Shown here in pieces: positions 43,341 through 52,566 of a stretch of DNA of 64,000 nt. A program made the translations under genes and the position numbers. How positions within the stretch are numbered: position 1 is the first letter of the stretch; each line of letters opens with the position of its first letter. Below the pieces are notes generated by a model, which did no database searches, was not told the origin of the DNA, and saw only the letters and a program-made list of their open reading frames with translations. The DNA is taken from NCBI GenBank assembly GCA_009691105.1, contig SHVU01000005.1:1-64000 (forward strand), written 5' to 3'. Source of the stretch: Rhodospirillales bacterium (lineage in GTDB: Bacteria > Pseudomonadota > Alphaproteobacteria > Rhodospirillales > SHVU01).

Positions 43341-44234
43341 ATGAACGCCTTCGAAGGCAGCTACACCGTCATGTTGACGCCGTTCACCGAGGGCGGCGCG
43401 AAGGTCGACCTCGCGGCGACGCGCCGGTTCGTCGATTGGCAGATCAAGGAAGGCACTCCAGGCCTCATTCCATTGGGCTCGACCGGCGAGTTTCTGTCGG
43501 TCGCCGATGACGAGCGCACTCAATTCATCGAAACGATCATCGATCAGGCGAAGGGGCGCATCCCGGTCATCGTCGGCACCGCCTCCGAATGGTCCGACGA
43601 AGCCGTGCGCTACAGCAAGGAGGCCGAGCGCCTCGGCGCCGCCGGCGTCATGGTCATCCCGCCGTTCTATGCGACGCCCACCGACGATGAGTTGTTCGAG
43701 CACTACCGCCGGATCGGCGAGGCCATCTCGATTCCGATCATGGTCTACAACAACCCGTTCACGTCGAACGTCGATATGAAGCCGGCGCTGATCGCTCGGC
43801 TCGGCCAGATCGACAACGTCCTCTACGTCAAGGAATCGAGCGGCGACATCGGCCGCGGGCGCGAGATCGAACGGCTCTCGAAGGGCAAGGTCACGGTTTT
43901 CGCGGGCTATCACGCCTACGACACGATCGTCTGCGGGGCCAAGGGCTGGGTATCGGTCATCGGCAACATCGCGCCGCGCCTGTCGCAGGATCTCTACGAG
44001 ATCACGAGCAAGGGCGACCTCGTCAAAGGCCGCGATCTGTATCACCGCCTGCTGCCGACGCTCGACGCGATTTCGGGCGATCTCTACGTGTCGGCCACGA
44101 AGGCGGCGATGCCGTTGGTGGGAATGCCGATGGGTGAGCCGCGTCCGCCGCGCTTGCCCTTGCCGCAAGATCGTACTGCTGGGTTGAAGCGCGCGCTCGC
44201 CGATCTCGGGGTGCTCGCCAAAAAGGCGGCCTAA
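43341..44234 (+). CDS. DHDPS/NAL-family class I aldolase (copy 3)
   Basis: About 297 residues from ATG 43341 (MNAFEGSYTVML). An upstream in-frame ATG at 43305 gives 12 more residues and cannot be excluded. It has LGSTGEFLSV, VYNNPFTS and the Schiff-base Lys in LYVKESSGD. It is closest to copy 2. It is followed after 62 bases by the TRAP binding protein, with a palindrome just before that gene. Confidence 0.85.
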   Translation: MNAFEGSYTVMLTPFTEGGAKVDLAATRRFVDWQIKEGTPGLIPLGSTGEFLSVADDERTQFIETIIDQAKGRIPVIVGTASEWSDEAVRYSKEAERLGAAGVMVIPPFYATPTDDELFEHYRRIGEAISIPIMVYNNPFTSNVDMKPALIARLGQIDNVLYVKESSGDIGRGREIERLSKGKVTVFAGYHAYDTIVCGAKGWVSVIGNIAPRLSQDLYEITSKGDLVKGRDLYHRLLPTLDAISGDLYVSATKAAMPLVGMPMGEPRPPRLPLPQDRTAGLKRALADLGVLAKKAA

Positions 44235-44265
44235 CGCCCGGTGGGTGTTCGAAAGGTCGTTCGTC

Positions 44266-44277
44266 GTCTGTACAGAC
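44266..44277. promoter_or_regulatory. Perfect palindrome GTCTGTACAGAC before the TRAP genes
   Basis: A 12-base perfect inverted repeat lies 19 bases upstream of the dctP-like ATG, between aldolase copy 3 and the transporter. GntR-family regulators of sugar-acid and organic-acid genes often bind short palindromes with a GT...AC core. It could be the operator of the TRAP operon. No regulator gene is nearby, so this is a suggestion. Confidence 0.4.
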
Positions 44278-44296
44278 CATGCAAGGGAGGAGTCAC

Positions 44297-45271
44297 ATGA
44301 AAAAGTTTTCTCTGCTGTCGTTGAGTGGTGCGCTCGTGATCCTGGTGTCCGGGATGGCGATGGCGGCCGATTTGACGTTCCGGGCCGGCCACTCGGCGGC
44401 GCCGGGCGAACCGTATGACGAAGGCCTGAAGAACATGAAGGCCGGGCTTGAGAAGCTGACCAACGGGAAGGCGACGATGCAGATCTTCCCGAGCAACCAA
44501 GTCGGCAACGAGCCGGACATGATCAAGGGCGTGCTGACCGGCACTCTCGACATCACCGTCCCGTCGAACGCGCCGCTGACGGCGTTCGTCGAAGAGCTCA
44601 AGATTTTCGACATGCCGTTCTTGTTCCGCGACCAGCGGCACATGAACCGGGTTTTGCGTGGACCGGCCCGCGATGAGATCGCCAAGGCCGTCGCCGCGAA
44701 GAACCTGCAACTGCTCGGCGTCTATGGCGTCGGGACGCGCCACATCATGACCAAGAAGGCTGTCGCCTCGATCGACGACTTGAAGGGCATGAAGATCCGG
44801 ACCATGCAGAGCCAGTATCACCTGGATGCGTTCCGAGCCTTCGGCGCCAATCCCACGGCGGTCAACTACAGCGAACTCTATGGGTCGCTGCAGACCGGCG
44901 TCGTCGACGGGGCCGAAGCCGCCAACACCAACTACTACAGCATGAAGTTCTACGAGCAGGCTCCGAACTGGGCCATGGTCGGTTGGCTGATCCTCACGGC
45001 GCCGCTGATCATGCAGAAGCAGAAGTTCGAAGCTCTGCCCAAGGATATCCAGACTGCCCTTATGCAGTCGGGTGAAGAGTCGGCGATCTTCGAGCAGGAC
45101 CTCTACAACAAGACGGACGACGCCTTTTTCGACGAGCTGAAGAAAAAGGGCATCAAGGTGACGCAGCCTGATCTGAAGCCCTTCCTCGCAGCCTCGAAAC
45201 AGGTCCACGAGAAGCATCTGACGACCGAAACCGATAAGCGCATTCTCAAGCTGATCCAAGACACGCAATAA
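44297..45271 (+). CDS. dctP: TRAP transporter substrate-binding protein
   Basis: Periplasmic solute receptor of 324 residues from ATG 44297 after GGGAGG. A Sec signal peptide ends near AMAADL. The DctP family shows FPSNQVGNEPDMIKGVLTGTLDI, GMKIRTMQSQYHLDAFRAFGANPTAV with the conserved carboxylate-binding Arg, and YGSLQTGVVDGAE. It delivers an organic acid to the DctQM permease. A strong terminator-like hairpin follows, so this subunit is likely made in excess. Confidence 0.92.
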   Translation: MKKFSLLSLSGALVILVSGMAMAADLTFRAGHSAAPGEPYDEGLKNMKAGLEKLTNGKATMQIFPSNQVGNEPDMIKGVLTGTLDITVPSNAPLTAFVEELKIFDMPFLFRDQRHMNRVLRGPARDEIAKAVAAKNLQLLGVYGVGTRHIMTKKAVASIDDLKGMKIRTMQSQYHLDAFRAFGANPTAVNYSELYGSLQTGVVDGAEAANTNYYSMKFYEQAPNWAMVGWLILTAPLIMQKQKFEALPKDIQTALMQSGEESAIFEQDLYNKTDDAFFDELKKKGIKVTQPDLKPFLAASKQVHEKHLTTETDKRILKLIQDTQ

Positions 45272-45296
45272 GGTCGTAAGACAGGGTTCGACGACG

Positions 45297-45332
45297 AAGG
45301 CCGGGCGGGAGAGGATCTCCCCGCCCGGCCTT
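45297..45332 (+). terminator. Strong hairpin between dctP and dctQ
   Basis: AAGGCCGGGCGGG (45297-45309) and CCCGCCCGGCCTT (45320-45332) pair over 13 bases around a 10-base loop, followed by TGTGTTG. Such intra-operon attenuators are usual between the binding protein and the membrane subunits and reduce membrane-subunit transcription. Confidence 0.8.
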
Positions 45333-45359
45333 TGTGTTGAGGGGCATCGGAGGGGCGCT

Positions 45360-45881
45360 ATGCAGAGCGTAACGACCGCGATCGAACGGATCGTGGAGGC
45401 CGTCCGCATCGTCGTGCGGTTCTTCGTCATCTTCGCCTTCGCCTATATGTGCGTGGCGGTCTTTGCCCAGGTTCTGGGGCGATATTTTTTCAATTATTCG
45501 ATCGACTGGGCTGTGGAAACCGCGACCTGGTCGCAAATCTGGATCGTGTTGCTCGGCTCGGGGCTCGCGATGCAGAAAGGCATGCACGTTTCGATCGACA
45601 TGCTGGCGCAGTTATTTCCGCTCTGGCTGGCGCGGGTTGCCAGTGTCGCGATCGCCTTGGGATGCGTCTGGTTTTTGGGCGTCGTCTTCTACGGCAGTCT
45701 GCCCTTGATTCAGGTTGGAAGCTTCGAGCGCTCGCCGGCCATGCATATGCCGATGTGGGTCATCTATTTGGGTCTTCCGATCGGAGCGAGCTACTTCGCG
45801 CTTGAGGTCGTGGCGTCCTTGATCCGGCGTTGGGATGCTCCCTTTGCGGCGGAGCGCGGCGTTGAGGAGGAAGTCCTGTGA
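45360..45881 (+). CDS. dctQ: TRAP transporter small permease
   Basis: 173-residue four-helix membrane subunit. FFVIFAFAYMCVAVFAQVLGRYFF and TWSQIWIVLLGSGLAMQKGMHVSID are typical of DctQ, followed by two more helices (VASVAIALGCVWFLGVVFYG and WVIYLGLPIGASYFALEVV). The ATG begins 27 bases after the hairpin, and the stop overlaps the GTG of the large permease (GTGA). Confidence 0.9.
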   Translation: MQSVTTAIERIVEAVRIVVRFFVIFAFAYMCVAVFAQVLGRYFFNYSIDWAVETATWSQIWIVLLGSGLAMQKGMHVSIDMLAQLFPLWLARVASVAIALGCVWFLGVVFYGSLPLIQVGSFERSPAMHMPMWVIYLGLPIGASYFALEVVASLIRRWDAPFAAERGVEEEVL

Positions 45882-47164
45882 TTTTCCTTTTCTCGCTGTT
45901 CTTCGTCCTGATCGTTGTCGGGATGCCCATCGTCTTCGTATTGGGCGTTTCCTCGACCCTGGCATTGTTGTTCATCACCGACGTCCCGGTCGCGATCGTC
46001 GCCCAACGCATCTATGCCGGGCTCGATTCCTTTACCTTGATGGCCATTCCGTTCTTCGTGTTCTGCGGCGCCATCATGGATGTGGGCGGGATCTCGCGCC
46101 GGATCGCCGATTTCGCCGGCGCCCTGGTCGGCTGGATCACCGGCAGCCTGCTTCACGTCGGCATCGTCATGGCGACGGTGCTGTCGACGATCTCCGGCTC
46201 CGGTTCCGCCGATACGGCGGCGGTCGCGGCGATTTTACGACCGGAGTTCGTGCGCCGGAAGTACGACATCGATTTCGCGGCGGCCATGGTGGCTTCCGCC
46301 GGGTGCTTGGGCCCGATCATTCCGCCAAGCTTGACCATGGTCGTCGTCGCCATGGTGTCGAACATGTCGGTCGGCGCGTTGTTCCTGGCGGGCTTCTTGC
46401 CGGGTCTTCTTACCGCGGCCGGCTTGATTCTGACGTCCTATGCCCACGCTAAGCGGGGCGGGCCGCAGTATCGGGAAATCGAACCCTTCACGCTGGCCCG
46501 CCTCTGGAAAACGTTCTGGGCGGCGATTCCGGCGCTCGGCATGCCGTTCTTGATTTTAGGTGGCATCGTCGGCGGCATCTTTACGCCGACCGAAGCCGCG
46601 GCTGTCGCGGTGTGGTACGGCCTGATCGTCGGGATGTTCGTCTACCGCGAGCTAAAGCTGAAAGACCTTCCGATGGTCATTCTGCGCTCGGCGATGCTCG
46701 CCTCCATGGTTGCGATCATCATCGGTACGGCTGCCATGTTTGCCTGGCTCATCGCCAATGCCGACGTTCCGCGGCTCATTGGCGCGTGGTTTCAGGAAGT
46801 GGCGACCAAGCCTTGGACGTTCCTGTTGCTCGTCAACGTCGTGCTCATGCTCGTCGGCTGTTTCATGGAAAGCATCGCGGCGATCCTGATCATCGTTCCG
46901 ATCTTGATGCCGATCGCCATCTCCTATGGCATCGATCCCATCCATTTCGGACTCGTCGTGGTCATGAACCTGTCGATCGGTATGATCACCCCGCCGTATG
47001 GGATCACGCTCTATGTCTCGTCGGCGATCTTCCAGCGTTCGGTCGTGCAAGTTGCTCGGCGCATGTTCTGGCCCTGGGCGATTATGACGATCGTTCTGCT
47101 GCTGACGACCTACGTGCCGTGGATCAGCCTGATCGTGCCGCAGATGGCGGGATTCCTGAACTAG
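45878..47164 (+). CDS. dctM: TRAP transporter large permease
   Basis: 428-residue DctM subunit with about 12 membrane helices. It starts GTG 45878 overlapping dctQ and has the family landmarks SGSGSADTAAVAAILRPE, GCLGPIIPPSLTMVV, GGIVGGIFTPTEAAAVAVWYG and GMITPPYGITLYV. It forms the sodium-coupled translocation path. One base separates its stop from that of the opposing PTE-like gene. Confidence 0.93.
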   Translation: MIFLFSLFFVLIVVGMPIVFVLGVSSTLALLFITDVPVAIVAQRIYAGLDSFTLMAIPFFVFCGAIMDVGGISRRIADFAGALVGWITGSLLHVGIVMATVLSTISGSGSADTAAVAAILRPEFVRRKYDIDFAAAMVASAGCLGPIIPPSLTMVVVAMVSNMSVGALFLAGFLPGLLTAAGLILTSYAHAKRGGPQYREIEPFTLARLWKTFWAAIPALGMPFLILGGIVGGIFTPTEAAAVAVWYGLIVGMFVYRELKLKDLPMVILRSAMLASMVAIIIGTAAMFAWLIANADVPRLIGAWFQEVATKPWTFLLLVNVVLMLVGCFMESIAAILIIVPILMPIAISYGIDPIHFGLVVVMNLSIGMITPPYGITLYVSSAIFQRSVVQVARRMFWPWAIMTIVLLLTTYVPWISLIVPQMAGFLN

Positions 47165-47165
47165 C

Positions 47166-48206
47166 TCAGACGAGCGCTAACAGGCGGCGGGGTGTCTCGA
47201 CGAAGACGGTCTGGATCTCGGCGTCCGAGAAGCTCTTCGTCCGCATGAGAGGGACGACGTTGCGGAACAAGTGGCCATAGCCGTGGCCGCCATACCGCAC
47301 GAGCCGCGTCTTCGTGCAGATGTCGTGCGACACGACGATCCGGTTGCCATGGCCGTGATCGAAAAGGGCGCGGATATAGCCAAGCCGCATGTAGTCCGTC
47401 GGCAGGTCGGCGTCGCCGAACCAGTAGTACGATGTCTCGATCCCGAAGAAGTCGTATTCGATGACGCAGCCGGTGTCGGCGAGGCGTAGCGCCTCGTCAG
47501 CCGAGAACAGCGTCCGGTCGACATGACTGATGATGAGGCGTCCCACGTCGCCACCGGCCTCACGGATAATCTTTACGATCTCGAACGGCGCGTCAGGATG
47601 GCGTCCCGGATGGACGCTGATGGTGGCCCCAGTCTCGCGCTGGGCGATCGCCGCCGCCTGCAGGACGCGGCGCTCGAAATCGCGAAGCGGCCACATGCAG
47701 CCCAACTCGCCAATGATTCCGGCGCGAACATCGGTGCCCCAGCAGCCCGTGGTCACTTGATTGACCATTTCACGAGCGAGAGCGTCGATCCCAAGCTTCT
47801 TAGGCTCAGCTGGGACGTATTCATCGACGTAATAACCGGCCCCTTGGACGATAGGGACGCCTGTCGCCACCGAGATGCGGCGAAGCCCGGCCGGGTCCGG
47901 CGCGATCCCGAAGGTCGTGAGATCGACGATGGCGCCGCCGCCGTCGGCCTTCATGCGCAGGACTTCGTCCATCGCGACGTCGACCGAACGATTGTGTTGA
48001 TTGCCATAGTCCCGGGACGGATGCCGGCGGATCTCCCAGACGTTCTCGAGGGAGATCACGACTTCAGAAGAATTCTGGGCGGCGACCTCAGGGCGCGTCA
48101 GATCGAACAGCAGGTGCTCGTGCATCAAGGTGGGACCCAGCGCCGCCGCGGCCATCGGCCCCGTCACCGTCAGGACTTTGCCTTTCAGATCAGGCGGCGC
48201 GCTCAT
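47166..48206 (-). CDS. Phosphotriesterase-family hydrolase
   Basis: 346-residue amidohydrolase-superfamily protein related to phosphotriesterase and PHP lactonases. Metal motifs are LMHEHLLFDL (His29, His31), IGELGC, SVHPGRHPDA, ISHVDRT and the Asp in VVSHDICTKTRL. The bridging residue in IGELGC is Glu, where true phosphotriesterase has a carbamylated Lys, so lactone or ester hydrolysis is more likely than phosphotriester cleavage. It overlaps the end of the upstream COG0523 gene by 17 bases. Confidence 0.87.
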   Translation of the reverse strand: MSAPPDLKGKVLTVTGPMAAAALGPTLMHEHLLFDLTRPEVAAQNSSEVVISLENVWEIRRHPSRDYGNQHNRSVDVAMDEVLRMKADGGGAIVDLTTFGIAPDPAGLRRISVATGVPIVQGAGYYVDEYVPAEPKKLGIDALAREMVNQVTTGCWGTDVRAGIIGELGCMWPLRDFERRVLQAAAIAQRETGATISVHPGRHPDAPFEIVKIIREAGGDVGRLIISHVDRTLFSADEALRLADTGCVIEYDFFGIETSYYWFGDADLPTDYMRLGYIRALFDHGHGNRIVVSHDICTKTRLVRYGGHGYGHLFRNVVPLMRTKSFSDAEIQTVFVETPRRLLALV

Positions 48207-49245
48207 GCCGTTCCGCGTCCCGGAATGCGTTCAAGTGTTCGACCACAGTGTCGCGCCCGATGCCGCGGGTGATGAATACGAGCCGCGTCGTCGTGTCAGA
48301 GCTTGGCCAGCGCGCCAGAACGATGGGCGAGTGCAGGACGTGCTGCACGCCATGAATCACCGCCGGGCGACCCATCCCCTCGACATGAATGAGCCCCTTG
48401 ATCCGCAGAATGTCGCGGCCGTGATCGGTTAGGAGGGCCCTTAACCAGCCCTCAAGCCGCCCCAGTGGCCAGGGAATCTCATCCATAAGCGCAAACGATC
48501 GAATGCCATGGGTATGGCGGTGATCGAGGGCGCCGTCGTGATGGGCATTCGCAGCAAGCCATCGGTCCACGGCTGCCGATCGTGTGGGGGCGTCATATAG
48601 ACCTGTGCCGAAAAATAACTCCGGACCAAACTCGTTTCGGGAGTGGATCGGGGCCGTCCGATTGATCGTTCGAAGCTGCGATTCGAGAGCGACCGTCGTT
48701 CTCCGATCCGCAAGGTCGGTCTTGGTAAGGACGATGCGATCGGCAAGCGCGGTTTGTGCGATCGACTCGGGGTGGCGCTCCAGTGTCTCCGCGCCGTGGA
48801 TGGCGTCGATCGTCGTTACCACGCCATCGAGACGATAGTGCCGGGCCACGATCCGATCGGTAATCAGCGTTTTCAGGATCGGCGCAGGATCGGCGAGTCC
48901 GCTGGTTTCGATGACCAGTCGATTGAAAACCGGAATGTCTCCGGCTTGGCGGCGGCGAAAAAGATCGAGCAGGCAATCGATCAAATCGCCGCGGGTGCTG
49001 CAACAGACGCAGCCGTTGCCGACTACGGCAATGCGGTCGGTCGATGTTTCGATGAGATGGTGATCGATCGGGATTGCGCCGAACTCGTTGACCACCACGG
49101 CGACATTGCGAGTGTCGGGGTGCTTGAGGAGACGGTTGAGAAGGGTCGTTTTTCCGCTGCCCAAAAAGCCGGTCAGCAGCGCGACCGCGACCTGCGCTTC
49201 GGGCGGGCCGTGCTCCCACGCATCACTGGCATCGACGGTGTTCAC
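48190..49245 (-). CDS. COG0523 (CobW/P47K) metal-chaperone GTPase, copy 1
   Basis: 351-residue G3E GTPase. I start at GTG 49245 (MNTVDASDAW); the track ORF extends further upstream. Walker A is GFLGSGKT (26-33). The metal site is GNGCVCCSTRGD (Cys79-Val-Cys81-Cys82). LTKTDLADR is the NKxD-like guanine motif, and a His-rich stretch AHHDGALDHRHTH precedes the CobW_C domain. Members insert Zn, Co or Fe into client proteins. A second copy lies at 50605. The possible client is the neighbouring PTE-like metalloenzyme, whose gene overlaps it. Confidence 0.92.
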   Translation of the reverse strand: MNTVDASDAWEHGPPEAQVAVALLTGFLGSGKTTLLNRLLKHPDTRNVAVVVNEFGAIPIDHHLIETSTDRIAVVGNGCVCCSTRGDLIDCLLDLFRRRQAGDIPVFNRLVIETSGLADPAPILKTLITDRIVARHYRLDGVVTTIDAIHGAETLERHPESIAQTALADRIVLTKTDLADRRTTVALESQLRTINRTAPIHSRNEFGPELFFGTGLYDAPTRSAAVDRWLAANAHHDGALDHRHTHGIRSFALMDEIPWPLGRLEGWLRALLTDHGRDILRIKGLIHVEGMGRPAVIHGVQHVLHSPIVLARWPSSDTTTRLVFITRGIGRDTVVEHLNAFRDAERHERAA

Positions 49246-49360
49246 AGCGAGGACTGTGCCACGATCGCCTATGGCCTGTCGCGGCCCTAGCCAGGTAATC
49301 CTGTTGCCTGACAGGGCCGAGGGGATACGATAGACGTGGCTTGAACCCAGGGAGGGAACC

Positions 49361-50266
49361 ATGGCCAAAGATATCCAGTGCGCCTTCGGCATCGACGTCG
49401 ACGCGGTGGCCGGTTGGCTGGGTTCGTACGGAGGTGAAGACTCGCCCCTCGACATCTCGCGCGGCATGTTTTCCGGCGAGGTCGGATCGCCCCGGCTTCT
49501 CAAGCTGTTCGATCAGTTCGGGATCAAGACGACGTGGTTCATCCCGGGCCATTCGATCGATACGTTCCCCGAGCAGATGCAAATGGTCGCCAAGGCCGGC
49601 CACGAAATCGGTGCTCACGGGTATTCCCACGAAAATCCGATCTCGATGACCAAGGAGCAGGAAGAATACGTCCTCAAAGCCTGCGTCGAGCTCATCACCA
49701 AGCTTTCTGGCAAGAAGCCGCGCGGGTATGTCGCGCCGTGGTGGGAGTTCAGCCCCAACACCATCGATCTTCTTCTCAAGTACGGCTTCAAGTACGACCA
49801 CAGCTTGATGCACCACGATCACCAGCTCTATTACGTCCGCCAGGGCGATAGCTGGACGAAGATCGACTACTCGAAGCCGGCCAAGGCCTGGATGAAGCCG
49901 CTCCAGCGCGGTAAGCTGGTGCCGTTGGTCGAGATTTCCGGTAGCTGGTATCTCGACGACTTGCCGCCGATGATGTTCATCAAGGCCGCCCCCAATAGCC
50001 ACGGGTTCGTGAGCCCGCGTCATCTCGAGCAGACCTGGATCGATCAATTCGATTGGGTCTATCGCGAGTACGATAACGCCGTCTTCACGATGACGATCCA
50101 CCCGGATGTGTCGGGTCGGCCCCAGGTATTGCTGATGCTGGAGCGCATCTACAACCACATCATCCGTCACCCCGGTGTGCGGTTCATGACCTTTGACGAG
50201 ATCGCGTCGGATTTCGCTAAGCGTCGCCCGTTCGCCAAGGAAAAGGGCGCCAAGGCTGGCCGCTAG
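49361..50266 (+). CDS. Polysaccharide deacetylase (NodB-type), PuuE-like
   Basis: 301-residue metal-dependent deacetylase. The NodB homology region shows GIDVDAV (Asp12/Asp14) and [14 protein letters not shown] (His86 and His90). A conserved [19 protein letters not shown] and a long C-terminal region resembling PuuE allantoinase-type deacetylases follow. It acts on N-acetylated or amide substrates, not certainly polysaccharide. It is flanked by two COG0523 genes and a CxxC protein, so it may be their metal client. Confidence 0.85.
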   Translation: MAKDIQCAFGIDVDAVAGWLGSYGGEDSPLDISRGMFSGEVGSPRLLKLFDQFGIKTTWFIPGHSIDTFPEQMQMVAKAGHEIGAHGYSHENPISMTKEQEEYVLKACVELITKLSGKKPRGYVAPWWEFSPNTIDLLLKYGFKYDHSLMHHDHQLYYVRQGDSWTKIDYSKPAKAWMKPLQRGKLVPLVEISGSWYLDDLPPMMFIKAAPNSHGFVSPRHLEQTWIDQFDWVYREYDNAVFTMTIHPDVSGRPQVLLMLERIYNHIIRHPGVRFMTFDEIASDFAKRRPFAKEKGAKAGR

Positions 50267-50283
50267 AGGTCGGGCGCGATCCA

Positions 50284-50595
50284 ATGTGCAGCCTCTGCGG
50301 CGTGCTCGGTGCTGAAGCCCATTGGTCGGAGGGCGAGGTTCCGTCACGTCGCAAGGGGCGCCAGCCTGCGGCGCCGTCGCGCCAGGCGCGGATCGATTTG
50401 GTCAATCGGATCGTCGGGCCCTTCAAGCTGCGGCTTCGCGATTTCGGTGGCGCCGGCTATGTGCTGGCCGGACCGACTGGAAAATCCGAAGTTGTTCCCA
50501 CGCTAGGGCAAGTCTGGCCGGCGGCGCGACGTCTGGCGGGCCGGCCGTTCGATCCCCTCGATCCAGCGCTTCTTGCGCTCCTCGGCCGGGCTTAG
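50284..50595 (+). CDS. Small CxxC protein next to a COG0523 GTPase
   Basis: 103-residue protein beginning MCSLCGVLGAEAHW, so the N-terminus has a CxxC plus a nearby His, a plausible Zn/Fe ligand set. After a variable basic linker comes ARIDLVNRIVGPFKLRLRDFGGAGYVLAGPTGKSE and a C-terminal GRPFDPLDPALLALLG. Ten bases separate it from the COG0523 GTG, and 17 separate it from the deacetylase. I do not recognise a named family. Position and ligands suggest a metal-relay partner. A shifted-frame ORF in the same region is a shadow. Confidence 0.72.
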   Translation: MCSLCGVLGAEAHWSEGEVPSRRKGRQPAAPSRQARIDLVNRIVGPFKLRLRDFGGAGYVLAGPTGKSEVVPTLGQVWPAARRLAGRPFDPLDPALLALLGRA

Positions 50596-50604
50596 GAGGC
50601 CGTC

Positions 50605-51660
50605 GTGGCCGCGACGCCCGTCACCGTCCTTACGGGCTTCCTGGGGAGCGGCAAGACGACGCTTCTCAAGCGTCTTCTCGAAAGTCCGCGGCTCGCCAAA
50701 GTCGCCGTCATCGTGAACGAGTTCGGCGAGATTGGGCTCGATCACCTTCTCGTCCGTCGCATTGACGAATCCACGGTCATTCTGAAAAGCGGTTGCGTCT
50801 GCTGCACGGTTCGCGGCGACTTGATCGAGTCCTTGAAGGACTTGCTCAGTCAACGCGAGCGCCGCCTCATCCCCAACTTCAACCGCGTTGCCGTCGAGAC
50901 CACGGGCCTTGCCGATCCGGTGCCGATTGCCTACACCCTCGCCAACGATCCTGTTCTTAAGCATCACTTTCGATTGGGCGGGATCGTTGCAACCGTGGAC
51001 GCTGTGAACGGCCTTGGGTCGCTGCGCCGTCACCGCGAAACGCTCAAACAGGCCGCGACCGCCGATCGCCTGGTCCTGACCAAGACCGATCTCGCGACGC
51101 CGGCCGCGACGCGGCGGCTCCAATCCCGTCTCACTCGGCTCAATCCGGCGGCGCCGATCGTCGAGGCCCGGGCCTTCGGACCGGCGGCGCTTCTCGGGGC
51201 GGATATCTACGACCCGACGGCCCGCTCGGTCGATGTTCGCCGCTGGTTTGCAGACGAAGCCCACCATGCCGACGAGGCCCACGATCACGCCAGCCGGCAT
51301 GAGGACGTCCATTCCTTCGCGCTTGTCGTCGATCGGCCGCTCGATTGGGCAGTGTTCGGCCTTTGGCTCACGATGCTGCTCGACACTCACGGACAGAGCG
51401 TGCTGCGCGTCAAAGGCATCCTCAATGTCGCGGGGTCACGCACGCCCGTCGTCATCAACGCCGTCCAGCATCTGGTCCACCCACCGATCCATCTTGCCGC
51501 CTGGCCGGACCGCGACCACCGCTCGCGGCTGGTCTTCATAGTGAAGGGGCTGGACGAGGCCTCTATCCGGGCATCCCTAGCCGTTTTTGATCGGTTGGCG
51601 GCGCGAAAGAGCCGGCCCCTGGTGTCGGCAAAACGACGAACGGCGCAACCTCGCCGCTAA
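50605..51660 (+). CDS. COG0523 (CobW/P47K) metal-chaperone GTPase, copy 2
   Basis: 351-residue G3E GTPase with GTG start. Walker A is GFLGSGKT (11-18), the metal motif is [10 protein letters not shown] (Cys64-Val-Cys66-Cys67), and [11 protein letters not shown] follows. A stretch rich in His and Asp/Glu ([18 protein letters not shown]) precedes a CobW_C domain. It is a paralogue of 48190-49245, divergently placed on the other side of the deacetylase. No Zur-like palindrome was seen before it. Confidence 0.92.
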   Translation: MAATPVTVLTGFLGSGKTTLLKRLLESPRLAKVAVIVNEFGEIGLDHLLVRRIDESTVILKSGCVCCTVRGDLIESLKDLLSQRERRLIPNFNRVAVETTGLADPVPIAYTLANDPVLKHHFRLGGIVATVDAVNGLGSLRRHRETLKQAATADRLVLTKTDLATPAATRRLQSRLTRLNPAAPIVEARAFGPAALLGADIYDPTARSVDVRRWFADEAHHADEAHDHASRHEDVHSFALVVDRPLDWAVFGLWLTMLLDTHGQSVLRVKGILNVAGSRTPVVINAVQHLVHPPIHLAAWPDRDHRSRLVFIVKGLDEASIRASLAVFDRLAARKSRPLVSAKRRTAQPRR

Positions 51661-51726
51661 GTTCTGTCGCCGTTGTTGCGACCGGCGGCGCGGCTCACTA
51701 TACTTTCGCTTCTATTCGTAAAGCCC

Positions 51727-52566
51727 ATGCCCAAACATTTCACCGACGCCCAGCTCAACCGTTATCGCCACGACGGATACATCTTTCCGTTGCGGGTGAT
51801 GTCGGCCGAGGATGCGGCGGGCTACGTCCGCAAGCTCCAAGCCTACGAGGCCTCCATCGGTGGGCCGATCGGCTGGGCGGAAAGCCAGAAGTCGAACCTG
51901 CTGTTCACCTGGATCGACGAGATCGCTCACAACAGCCGGCTTCTCGACGCCGTCGAAGACGTCATCGGTCCCAATATCCTTCTGTGGTCGACCGAGTTCT
52001 TCATCAAGGAAGCGCGCAGTCCGACCTACGTCACCTGGCATCAGGACGACACGTACTGGCACCTCGATCCGCCCATCGAGATCACGGCGTGGCTGGCCTT
52101 GGCCGACGTGACCCCGAACCACGGACCCATGCGTTTCATTCCCGGAAGCCATCGGACGGACCGACTGCCGATCGTCAACGAGCCCAATCCCGACAACATG
52201 CTGCGCAGCGGCCAGATGGCTCAAGGCGTCGACGAATCCAAAGCCGTCGACTCGATCCTGCGCGCCGGCGAAATCTCGATCCACGACACCCGGACACTGC
52301 ATGCATCGAAGCCGAACGTCGAGGCGACGCGGCGCATCGGCCTCGTCATGCGGTTTGTGCCGACTCAGGTACAGCAGCGTCAGAAGCGCGAGACCGCGAT
52401 GCTGGTGCGGGGCGCCGACGTTTATGGACATTATGACTTGGAGCCGCGGCCTCGCGGCGATCTCGATCCGGCGGCCCGCGCCGCCCATGGTGAGGCTGTC
52501 GCCCGCCATATGGGCAACCTGTTTGGCACGGGCTATCAGGGCAAGATCGACGCTAAGGGCGCGTAA
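51727..52566 (+). CDS. Phytanoyl-CoA dioxygenase family protein (copy 2)
   Basis: 279 residues from ATG 51727. PhyH-type Fe(II)/2-oxoglutarate oxygenase with His105 and Asp107 in VTWHQDDTYW, His192 in DTRTLHASKPN and a following Arg pair (EATRRIGLVMRF). It is not a close copy of the 38017 gene. It ends in a 14-base overlap with the opposing aldo/keto reductase. Confidence 0.86.
   Translation: MPKHFTDAQLNRYRHDGYIFPLRVMSAEDAAGYVRKLQAYEASIGGPIGWAESQKSNLLFTWIDEIAHNSRLLDAVEDVIGPNILLWSTEFFIKEARSPTYVTWHQDDTYWHLDPPIEITAWLALADVTPNHGPMRFIPGSHRTDRLPIVNEPNPDNMLRSGQMAQGVDESKAVDSILRAGEISIHDTRTLHASKPNVEATRRIGLVMRFVPTQVQQRQKRETAMLVRGADVYGHYDLEPRPRGDLDPAARAAHGEAVARHMGNLFGTGYQGKIDAKGA

Noticed and set aside
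33451-44234. True dapA (lysine synthesis) among the three aldolases
   Set aside because: All three differ in the GTTGE loop or context and lie in catabolic surroundings; none has lysine-pathway neighbours.
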